In this document: positions 16,763-25,878 of the stretch, piece by piece
Layout of the letters: each line of letters begins with the position of its first letter
How positions within the stretch are numbered: the first letter of the stretch is position 1
NCBI GenBank assembly: GCA_021234155.1
Contig: JAJEKV010000071.1
Span: 2,119,138-2,183,137 of the forward strand
DNA: 64,000 nucleotides
Direction: 5' to 3'
Source of the DNA: Isoetes taiwanensis
Lineage: Eukaryota > Streptophyta > Lycopodiopsida > Isoetales > Isoetaceae
Position numbers and translations under genes: made by a program
The notes under the pieces: generated by a model
What the model saw: the letters and a program-made list of their open reading frames with translations, nothing else
Databases searched by the model: none
Told to the model about the DNA's origin: nothing

Positions 16763-16777
16763 TGTTTGCCCTTGCAA

Positions 16778-17335
16778 ATGATTAATCTCCAACCCAATCC
16801 TCCCTGGGCTACTCGTAAAGCCTTGCAAGCATGCCCCAGACATTCTGTGCGGCCTGATCAGGATGAGTTATTTGACCATTTCTTGAAGTGGGGGTTGCGC
16901 CACAGTCCCACCAAGGAGCTTGCAAGGGAGTTGATCAACTTCATTCTTGAGAGATTTGATTGTGGTCATGAGCCATTTATGGAAATTAATCTAGTTGAAT
17001 GCTATAGGAGACTTGCATTAGTGGGAATTCTTGAACCCCCTCCTCATCTGGACGAGATGCTATAGCAGTTGAGGGCTCTACTTTGTTCTGGTTATTTTGC
17101 ACACCCTCTGGATCAATACATACTAGAGGTCATTCATGAAATTAGTAAGGGACAGATATATGGCCTTATTGCCACGTACTATTGTGAGTGCAACAACTTT
17201 CTGGAGTTGGGTCCACTCTTCTTCCGTGAGTATCATCCTGTGGAATTACTTTTTGCAATGACTAGGTATCCAATATCACAACAAGAGAATGGACATTTAG
17301 CGACGTGGGCTTGCGATGTCCGAGGTCGCGTGGAC
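16778..17335 (+). pseudogene. Unrecognised ORF with one in-frame stop
   Basis: An ATG at 16778 opens a frame of about 95 codons to a TAG at 17063-17065. The same frame then continues about 90 codons with normal protein-like composition (SGYFAHPLDQYILEVIHE near 17087, YYCECNNFLELGPLFFREY near 17180). It fades into the CpG-rich repeat block at about 17320. No domain was recognised; it may be an ORF of a DNA transposon. The single stop suggests a fairly recent loss. Confidence 0.4.
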
Positions 17336-17825
17336 GCCGCGAATTAACGCGGACCATGCGGCGCCACGGCGGCGTCACGTCGCGGGAACATCGCCGCATG
17401 CGCACGCATCGCGGCGGCTTCACGGCGTCACCGCGGGCGTGGAAGATCGGGTCCACGCCGGTGGACGCTTGCGCCCGGTGGACGGCATGTGTCACGCTAG
17501 GTGGGCGCTTGCGGCGCCGCATCGCATGAGGCGCATGCGATACTTGGCCCATCGTATTTTGAGGTGGGCTTGGGCGCCTGATGGACGACAGGTGTCTCGC
17601 CAGGTGGATGTTTACGACGTGACGTCGCATGCGACGTCGTATATGTGACGTATGTGTCATATATGACACGTTAGTACGTATATGTGACGTATGTGACGTA
17701 TATGACACGTCAGTATGTATATGTGACGTATGTGACGTATATAACACGTCAGTACGTATATGTGACGTATATGTGACGTATATGTGACGTATGTGACGTA
17801 GAAGGTCGCATGTGACGTATATTTT
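17300..17825. repeat. CpG-rich block and TATGTGACGT tandem repeats
   Basis: From 17300 to 17640 the sequence is unusually CpG-dense for this window (GTCGCATGCGACGTCG-type palindromes). From 17640 to 17820 it becomes a tandem array of ATATGTGACGT/ATGTGACGT with ATGACACGTCAGTA variants. A related block lies in the same orientation at 21185-21570 (shared GGACGACAGGTG, GACGTGACGTC-CATGCGACGTC, CACGCTAGGTGG). The two blocks bracket the SNF2 and B3 relics. Confidence 0.7.
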
Positions 17826-17879
17826 TTATACACGAAGGTTAATGGTTTTTTAGGATTACAAATTCAATAATTGCGATTG

Positions 17880-18850
17880 ATACCGATAAAAAAAGACTCT
17901 GACGACCAACCTGCAGCTTCATTTAAGCGTGTTGCCTACGCATGCATCATCATAGTAGATGTGCTACCGCTATAAATTGTTCATTATAAAACTGACGTTG
18001 TTCTGTGTCAAAATCTAGTTGTTCCAAGTTTACAATCCTTGAAGGTAACTTGACAATAGGCTTGTTGTCAATCATTGTTGCTGAGAGAAGAACAGGATAA
18101 AGCCTTAAAATTTGTGCAAGAACATCGCCGAAGCATTATAGTGTTTAATATGACTTGCAGCCGCTTGTAGCCCATAACATGGTTTCTTTGGATCTGATTC
18201 CTTATTTCATTATTAAATACAGTTCTATCATCATAAGGATAATACCTTAAAAATCGAAAATAATTATAGAGATCGTCAATTTGGTTTTGAATTGGCGTTC
18301 CAGAAAGGCACCATCTTCGTTGTGCCCTTAAGCCCCAGCAAGCACGTGAACTTTTAGTGTGAGCATTTCTGATGGATTGAGCTTCATCCAGAATAATTCT
18401 AAACCACCTAATGTTCGACGGTGTGCCCCTTTAGCCCTGGGGGTCGCTTCTTTTCATCCTCTTGGATGGCTTACGCAATTCCGAACAAATGGTTCCATAT
18501 GTAGTAAGCACAATGTCGCGGCTTACAAAGTTCAACGAAATTTATTCTTCTCGATCTTCATGGTATATGTACACGATAGCTTGATGATGGTGCTACTTTT
18601 TCCTTCAATTCATGTTCCCATTGTTTTAAAAAAAGCGATTTAGGGCAAACAATCAAGGTGCTCCCCGCATTCTTCTACATTGTATCTTAGACGCGTTTTG
18701 GCGGTCTAGCCTTCAAAATCAAAGCAATTGCGTAGATTGTCTTTCCAAATCCCCGATAATTTGATAATTATAAACATATGAGTTCCCCGGACAATCGCCC
18801 CGAGTTCAGATTTCTCCATCCAAGCAAGGGCAATACGCTTATATTACATC
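17880..18850 (-). pseudogene. SNF2-family (RAD5/HLTF-like) helicase fragment
   Basis: Read on the minus strand: RIALAWMEKSELGAI near 18845-18800, then a Walker A in another frame (GFGKTIYAIALILKA, near 18754-18710). Motif II follows as FRIILDEAQSIRN (DEAQ at 18378-18389). Motif III is RRWCLSGTPIQNQIDDLYNYF (near 18330-18260). A further segment carries NTIMLRR and, after a frame change, KPIVKLPSRIVNLEQLDFD. This order is that of the N-terminal SNF2 ATPase lobe of RAD5/SMARCA3-like chromatin ATPases, normally over 900 residues. Frame changes and the absence of the C-terminal helicase lobe show a broken fragment. Confidence 0.8.
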
Positions 18851-19138
18851 CCAACCATGTCAATTGCAGCTATAAAATATGAAATAATAATATATCTAGT
18901 CATACCTGGTGCTTCAGAAGTTCTATTGTTATCAGATCATTGTCTAGATTTGCTTCTTCATCTCCTGCAATTGTATTCTAATATTCTAACCAATTTATCA
19001 GGTCCGGTTGTAATGGCTAATATGGGAGGCAATAAATGAGTCTCACTTGTAGTCTGTGGCTAATGCATTCTTATCAAGTTCTGACCCTGCAAATAATCTC
19101 CAGTGTGACGAAGATATTCGTAGTTTTCTTGATGGGGG

Positions 19139-19706
19139 TTGGCAAGGAGTATAGAAAATGGTCATCTTTTCAGAGAGCTTGGATTCACGTTTGATACTGA
19201 GCCATGCGTGCCACAAAAGTTCAGCCTAGAGGATATTATGCTAGACACTCCACCAGATATTTCTGTGGTGGATCTAGTTGGCTCTCAAGATAGTGTAGAT
19301 TGGTTAGATAAGAAAGTCCTTGAGACTGGCATTTCATTTCATGCTTGTGCAACCAAGTGGGCAGCTTGATTTGATAACTGATTCTGCGTTGGATTTTTTG
19401 TTTCAGCTCGTCATTCCAAAAATCAACGCAGAAGCACATTTGCCTTGCGATGGAATTGTGGAGAAAAAAAAAGGTAAGATGCTTTTGTTTATAGATGAAA
19501 ATCAATGCATGTGGAAATTTAGATACTGTTATTGGGATAGTTCGCAAAGTTATGTCTTCACAAAAAGGTCGGAGCAGTTTGTCAAGGCAAAGAATTTGCG
19601 TGTGAATGATGTGGTTTCATTTGAGAGAGATATCCAAGGTAAAATTTTTACATCAACCGGGCGGAAGGGATCCTTCACGGCCGGAAATTATAGTGTTGAT
19701 GCGTAG
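19139..19706 (+). pseudogene. RAV-like B3 DNA-binding domain gene fragment
   Basis: The segment 19400-19640 encodes a B3 domain, the plant-specific DNA-binding fold. LFQLVIPKINAEAHLP is followed by KGKMLLFIDENQCMWKFRYCYW, SSQSYVFTKRSEQFV and NLRVNDVVSFERD, closest in pattern to RAV-type factors (LVIPKxHAExHxP, WxFRYxYWxSSQSYVxT). An upstream open stretch (19139-19369) ends at a stop in another frame. No AP2 domain is visible. The final frame ends with GNYSVDA. It lacks an obvious initiator and is likely a captured or decayed fragment. Confidence 0.8.
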
Positions 19707-21185
19707 GATGCAAATTTCTTTGCGTGAAAAGTTTTCAGGCTGTTTGGAGTCGATATTTGGTATTGAAGCAACTTAAATTCTATCTTTTGATATAACTAAT
19801 ATGGTAGTTTTGAGCTCAGATTAGCTCCTGGTTGATCTAGAATTTTTGAGCTTTAATTTAGCTTCCGGTTGATCCGTAATTTTTTGAGGCACCGCCTTTA
19901 TGTATATAAGCATGATGTAGAATACAAAAACCGGATATATGATATGATATAGATTTCGAAATCAGTTTTTCAAAATGGAATTTGAAGATAAAAATATGAA
20001 GAAGATGAATATGATCAGGATGGATATCAAGAAGATGAATGCCACGATGAATAAGGATATGAAGAAGATGAATAATTTAGCTTCCGTTGATCCGAGAAAG
20101 AAAAAAAGAAGGAATTAGAAATGACATATGGATTTACCCCTAGAATTTCTACAACGAGAAGATTGGGTAGTCAAAAAGTGGGACTCCCATATCCTCAAAC
20201 CCAACAACTTTAGAGAAGCAACAAAATGCACCGAATGAGGAACTTGGTGTCCAAAGATAGTGGGAGAACTGCTTCTGACGACTCCTTGCAAATCCAAGGC
20301 ATTAATGTCCCATGTGTCGAAGCGTCTGATCAAAATTTGCCTAAAAAACGCCATCGCCCACCTGGCATCGTCACGACAAATGTCACGACAAATGTCAGAC
20401 CTGTCACGACGCCCATGAATCTGAATCTGGAGAAGATGAATGTAAAGAATGGGGACGTGACGATGAATTTGAAGATAAATATATGAAGAAGATGAATATG
20501 ATCAGGATGGATATCAAGAAGATGAATGCCACGATGAATAAGGATATGACAATAATATTGCTTGTTTTAATTTATATAGGCCTATTTGTGCTATGGGTAT
20601 TTTGAAAAAGCAGATGAATTTAGTGATGGACATGGAGTTGGAGATGGAGGAGCTTATGTATGAACAAGGTAAAGAATCGGGTTTTGGGTTTCTGATTGCT
20701 CTAATCGTTGCGCATCTTGCATACCTCTTTTTTAGCAAGTTTCATTTTCTGGTGACGAGTTCTGTTTTAAGATATATGTGTATTTGAGAAGTTAAAAGAT
20801 CAAATTTTGTGTTCCATCAGAAACGTTGTTAGTTTCGGGGGTAATGAATATAAAGTTTCCACGAGGTTTCCCTATCTGACCATATTTTTTGCATATCATT
20901 TCTGTACTCTAAAAAGCTTCACGGATTTGCTTCGGTAGACTTGTTTTGTGGCACGAATTTGGCTTAACTTTTGAAAAGCTGCTTGGCTTTGGTTAATGCA
21001 ATTTGCTCTGTGATGCAGCTAATCAAGCTATGTTCAACTGTTTTGAGGTATGCAGATTTTAGGTTGTTACACAAAACTTGCTCAGATTTTAGGTTGCTCA
21101 GAACAGCATAGGTATACATAAATTTCATAACCGATGAGAACCTACGTGGCTTTGAGTGAGTAGAAGTGCTTATAAAGCATATCTT
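19707..21185. repeat. Non-coding stretch with direct repeats
   Basis: A segment of about 85 bases beginning TTTGAAGATAAA and running through GAAGATGAATATGATCAGG to AATAAGGATATGA occurs at 19980-20060 and again at 20466-20550. CACCTGGCATCGTCACGACA plus ACAAATGTCACGAC repeats occur at 20358-20410 and return at 21187. AGCTTCCGGTTGATCCG words repeat near 19860 and 20080. A 64-residue open stretch at 20593-20787 was not recognised. Confidence 0.55.
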
Positions 21186-21570
21186 CACCTGGCATCGTCA
21201 CGACAAATGTCACGACAAATGTCAGACCTATCACGACAAATGTCACGACAGGTGGATGTCGCATGCGACGTATAGTGACTCGCTATATCTGTCACGCTAG
21301 GTGGACTTGGGCGCCAGGTGGACGACAGGTGGTTGTTTTTACGGCGTGACGTCACATGCGACGTCACATGACATTACAGAACATAAGACACGTCGGTATG
21401 TATTTGCCCGCGGTATCTTTGCCGGTCGCATGTGACCGGAATTTGACAGATTGACTATCGTCGCATGCGGACGCGTCTGAACCCGAGACACGTCGGTACA
21501 TATTTGCCGCGTGTAACGCCAAAGTCGTGAGGTGACAGCGGTGGACCGTTGACAATACGTCGCCTGCGAC
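21185..21570. repeat. Second CpG/TGACGT repeat block
   Basis: Tandem CACGACAAATGT units, then sequence related to 17300-17660 in the same orientation (GGGCGCCAGGTGGACGACAG, GGCGTGACGTCACATGCGACG), then two copies of GACACGTCGGTAYRTATTTGCC about 100 bases apart. Direct orientation argues against terminal inverted repeats. Confidence 0.6.
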
Positions 21571-21574
21571 ATTA

Positions 21575-22185
21575 AAGTTTTATATATAAACAACTCTTTC
21601 TTGGCCTTCATTGTTATTTTCTTTCGCTCCTCTTCCAGCCTAGCGCCTTTGGTGTCCTTCTTTTTAACCATATCTTATACTTGTTGCTGCCCTACATGGA
21701 TCGCCATGGTCATCGGCATGATCGGCCTTTGGAGATGGCGAGGAGGCATTGATGTTGTCTTACCACCAGGGGAGGCTGGATATGCGGAACCGTCACATGT
21801 AAGTGACTGATTCTTGTATTTAGTAGCCTAGACATATATAAACTAGGAGAGGACGTGTACTGCGAGTAGTAAAAAAAAACGCAAGTGTTTTTGGTCAAGG
21901 ACACGGTCGCCTCCACCTTGAGTGGAGAGGACCAGGTGTGCCAGGCCCAAACTCACCTTCATACCTTACTAAGTACAATGTAGATTACAAAATTGAGGTG
22001 TCGCGTAGTCAAGGTCATATGTCGACTTCACCTTGAGTGGAGGGGACTCTATGTATCGGGGCTAGCGCGTCTCCAAAAGATCTTTATTGAAATTGAAACT
22101 TATATAAGGGTCGTACTCGGGAAAGGGCATGGTCGGCTTCACCTTGAGTGGAGAGGACTACGTGTCCGGGCCCAATTCTGTCCAT
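21575..22185. repeat. TTCACCTTGAGTGGAG repeat region
   Basis: Three copies of GTCGNCTCCACCTTGAGTGGAGRGGAC-like sequence near 21907, 22023 and 22133, about 110 bp apart. No gene recognised. Confidence 0.5.
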
Positions 22186-22189
22186 TTAG

Positions 22190-22258
22190 GATTTAGGATT
22201 TAGGGTTTAGGGTTTAGGGTTTAGGGTTTAGGGTTTAGGGTTTAGGGTTTAGGGTTTA
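22190..22258 (+). repeat. Interstitial telomere repeat (TTTAGGG)n
   Basis: About nine uninterrupted TTTAGGG units preceded by two TTTAGGA variants. This is the Arabidopsis-type telomere repeat of most land plants. The tract is short and internal, so it is an interstitial site, not a chromosome end. Confidence 0.95.
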
Positions 22259-22335
22259 TACTACCATATATTGTATCTATCACAGCCGTTCAAACTATTG
22301 TGCAGTATATAGTACTTACCTTTTGTAATTGGCAG

Positions 22336-22470
22336 AGGGACAAAATAGTTTGCGATTGTAAAAGATGTATGGGGCTGAAGAGACGACTTAGAACGGTTGT
22401 TGAAGACCATCTGATAAGATTTGGTACATTTGAACAACCCACCAGATCTGATGCTCGTCATGGATATCAG
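22336..22470 (+). pseudogene. CACTA TNP2 N-terminal exon (transposase-associated)
   Basis: An exon bounded by an acceptor (AATTGGCAG) and donor (CAG^GTTGGT). It reads DKIVCDCKRCMG, then VVEDHLIRFG, the C-x-C-x2-C...HL...G pattern of the transposase-associated domain found at the N terminus of plant CACTA transposases. The next exon lies 6.4 kb away at 28830, in the same orientation, after two Helitrons and a SET-domain ORF that occupy the intron. The very N terminus was not found. Confidence 0.55.
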
Positions 22471-22477
22471 GTTGGTA

Positions 22478-24987
22478 TCTTATATTATAATGTTATTGGG
22501 TAAATATGTCGTCAACAAAACCCTAACCCTATTTTTTAACTTTAGGGTTCTGATATATCCGGCAGGGCAGGAGGCGGGATTAGCAGGTAAGTATGTCGTC
22601 AACAAAACCCTAACCCTATTTTTGACCTTTAGGGTTCTGATATATCCGGTAGGGCAGGAGGCGGGAGCTAATCCGGCTGAGGTAGATCCGGCTGGGTTTG
22701 AGCAGGGCGGCATGGCTATGGCTATGAGATTTGGCAGCCCAGGGCGTAAAGCCATAGAGCAGGGAGCAGCCAAAACAGGGGCAGCCGGATTGAGCCAAGG
22801 CAAGGCCAAATTTGCAAAGGGACAACCGGGTAGCCGGATTTTGCAATGTGAGCAGCCAGATTAGCAGAGGGCACCGGATTCTAAGCCAAGGCGGGGCCGG
22901 ATTCTCGAGCCAAGGCAGCCAGATTTTGATGTGGGCGGCTGCCGGGCCATGAACTGGAGGAAACCCAAGATTTCGAAAGCGTAAGAAGCGTGGCATGAGC
23001 AAAGACGGCTGGGTTTTGAGCAGAGGCAACCGGATTTGGAGCATGGGCACCCAGATTTGCATGGGCAGCCAGATTTTGGATGGAAACAGCAAGATATGGT
23101 TGAGGTATGGATGGATTTGAAGCAGGGATGCCCTGATTAGAGGTAACAGACGAAAAAGGCAGAGAACAGGCCACCATAGCTAAAGATCTGCCTGCAAAAC
23201 TAGAGGTGGGCATGCTAGAGGTGGGAAAGTCTTAATTTATCTTATTCCTACAAGATGGATCATACAGTGGCCTTGGCCTTGGATGCAAGCTGCTGGACAA
23301 TACATGCTGATACAATTTCGAATAATGCTTAGCATTGAACTTCAGGTAGAAGTATTCAATTTCTACGATTTAATGGAATGAAATGTCTTATGCAAGAAAT
23401 GTAGATGGGTTTGCTTTTGCAGTTTACATTGCAAAATACAGTTTATATTGCAGAATACAGGGCAGTATGCGCTTGCTATGAATATAATGTGTTGGGCTGG
23501 AACCCCTACTCTTAGCTTCAACATCTCTATCAACAACTGGTATGATTTAGGTCAAGCATCCTAGCATCATATAGAAGGGTAAAAGCATGTTAGGGTGTCC
23601 CTTAAAAAGTATTATTTAGTGACCAAAAAGGTACCTAAAAAGGTAGCCAGGACTGGGTACTGGGTACCTGTATAATATCTCAATATAAGGTATGTTTTAT
23701 AACTTTTTATATATATATTGGTCTCCGATAGCATTATCTTTACCTTAACTTTGAATATTACCATGTCCTTGACTTTTATTTTGGATTTTTGTATTAGTTT
23801 TAATGAAAAGAAAAATGAGAAAGTACCCAGTTCTGAAGTACCTAGTGTATGTACTTTTGCAGGTTCCAAAAGTGGTACACCCTAACATGCTTTTACCCAG
23901 AACTATATGATGCAGTGTATATGAGGCATAACTGCTACTGTTATCTATGGTGATGTAAATTTGTAGAATGCTTAGAACTTCCTCCCAATATGTTCAAGAA
24001 TTAGTTCAAATATCTCTTTGCATGGAAGGGGAATAATCCAAACCAACAGGAGCTACAAGAACTATGCAGGTGGCAAACAGATGATTGCACTCAATCTGTA
24101 TATTCTCCCCAGTCCTATAGCAGGTTACAGTTACATGTGCCTATAGGGTAACATCTTTTTAAAAACTCAAACCAGTTATGTTTTGGTGATGCTTGGAGAC
24201 AAAAGCTCCCATAGATTATTGGGATGAGCCGGATTTTGCTTAATTTGTACCCATTTTGAGGAAGGATATCATATTCAGTAAATTCTCTGCTGTTTGTTCC
24301 TTTATGCTTATATAACTGTATTCCCATATCCTTTTCCAACAGCTACAACTTTATACTTAAATAAGTGTGTTGCCATGTCCATTACAACTACAAGCCATGT
24401 CCTTTTCCAACTACAACTTTAAACTTAATTAAATGTATTTCCATATCCTTTTTTAACAATCACAATGATCATAGAGGATGTAACTACGTGTGACATGGGT
24501 AAAACTGCAGAACATTAAGTTACGACCACATGAACAAGGTCACACTAAATAATGTAACATTAACTTACGACCACATGAACAAGGTCACACTAAATAATGT
24601 AATACGTACAATAAATGCAATGCCTTCAAAGGCTTACATGGGTGTTGTGCACATTCATATACAAGCAACAAGTATGGAATAGACGTTTATAGCCAGAAGA
24701 CATCCATATTCAAATACAAGTAGCAAGAATAGAACACAATAGAAGGAAAAGTGACTATAGAAGACATCCATATTCAGATACAAGTAGCAAGAATAGAACA
24801 CAATAGAAGGAAAAGCGACCATACGAGATTAGATACACAAAATCAACAACTCATAAACATAGTCACTTGCAATCTACAGCTTCCACAAATGTTCCAATGA
24901 ATGAGAAGTTACCATATGCAAATGCACAAGTTCTCAACATTTATAAGTTCCCAAATTATGCCCAGCAACGCTGGGCACCGTTACTAG
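22478..24987 (+). mobile_element. Helitron C, non-autonomous
   Basis: The 3' end is certain: GCCCAGC-AAC-GCTGGGC hairpin, ACCGTTA, CTAG, then T at 24988. The 5' end is proposed at TCTTATATTATAATG preceded by A, close to the 5' end of Helitron B, placing the insertion 8 bp inside a TNP2 intron. The last ~400 bp resemble those of Helitron D. Inside are an 84-bp direct repeat (22499-22580 and 22586-22668, GTCGTCAACAAAACCCTAAC), GC-rich repeats with open frames on both strands (22616-23213) that look fortuitous, a MITE at 23577, and 50-bp direct repeats at 24500-24800. Confidence 0.65.
23577..23898. mobile_element. 322-bp MITE, ends GGGTAAAAGCATGTT
   Basis: Starts GGGTAAAAGCATGTTAGGGT and ends ACCCTAACATGCTTTTACCC, a 20-bp perfect inverted repeat flanked by AGAA on both sides (4-bp target duplication). 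Its terminal 15 bases match those of the 13.8-kb element at 29477-43291 at 14 positions, so it may be a deletion derivative mobilised by the same transposase. No ORF. Confidence 0.85.
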
Positions 24988-25219
24988 TATTTATTTTTTT
25001 TTTTTTTAAGAGTATCTCTCCCAGTTCAAGTATATATTCAAGATGTTTATGATATCTAAATATGTAGGTAGATGATGCTGATGTCTCCTCCAAACTAGAT
25101 GTGGATTTTGGTTTAATGTTGTCCATAGAGGCATATGAAACCGAAGCATCAATAATGTGGATGGGTGCCGCTCAACGCTGAGTGTTCCCCTGCGTGAAAG
25201 AACACGAAGGGCTACAATC

Positions 25220-25876
25220 ATGAGAACACTGCATGTGTCGCACATTTCCCAAGAACGCTTGGCCTCACTGCCCGAGCGTGAAATTCCTAAAGAATTGCAA
25301 AGATTAGTCCGACCCTTTGTTAGGCACCGCAAGACATTTGGCTTGTGGCCAGTAGACTTACCTATCCCTATGGATCAAGAATTTGCTTATTGGGGAAGAA
25401 GATACATCATTATGCGGAGCCGCATTTGTCCAGAAGCTGGATTCGGCCTTATCTCCGGCACGCATATAGAAGTGGAGCGAGACACCCACATTCCATTAAT
25501 GCCATATGCAGGTCCCGAGTACGATTGGAAAACTTGGCAAACTTTGACTAAATATGCTTGGCGTATGAGGATTTATGGAATGAATTCCAATGCTACGTCG
25601 ATAGCTGTGGGGGCATGTGATGAGGAGTTGAAGTTTATTGATGGTCGGCCAGGGGTTCATGGCAATATTGCAGGGTTCATCAACAGTTCTATTGACAACC
25701 GTGAGCGATGCAATTGTGAATTTTTAGAGTGTCAAGGAGGGGAGGAAGATTTTTTTACAAGATGTGTAAAAGGCAGATATATCATGGTGTGTGCTATTAA
25801 AAGCATAAACATTGGAGATGAGTTATTCATCAACTATCGCTATGATAGACCTCTCCCATTTGAGATGGAACAATAG
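25220..25876 (+). CDS. SET-domain protein (putative methyltransferase)
   Basis: From the ATG at 25220 the frame runs 218 codons to TAG; an in-frame GTG at 25157 would add 21 residues. It carries a SET fold: RICPEAGFGLISG (N-terminal SET strand), GNIAGFINSS with a downstream NCEF (SAM/substrate pseudoknot, NHxxxPN position altered to GFINSS), and GDELFINYRYD at the C terminus (the ELxxxY motif). SET enzymes methylate lysines on histones or other proteins. There are no post-SET cysteines or other domains, so it is short. It lies in the TNP2 intron, 170-230 bp after the end of Helitron C, and its stop is two bases before Helitron D, in the same direction. The altered NH motif leaves activity uncertain. 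It is one of the few uninterrupted conserved ORFs here. Confidence 0.75.
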   Translation: MRTLHVSHISQERLASLPEREIPKELQRLVRPFVRHRKTFGLWPVDLPIPMDQEFAYWGRRYIIMRSRICPEAGFGLISGTHIEVERDTHIPLMPYAGPEYDWKTWQTLTKYAWRMRIYGMNSNATSIAVGACDEELKFIDGRPGVHGNIAGFINSSIDNRERCNCEFLECQGGEEDFFTRCVKGRYIMVCAIKSINIGDELFINYRYDRPLPFEMEQ

Positions 25877-25878
25877 TA

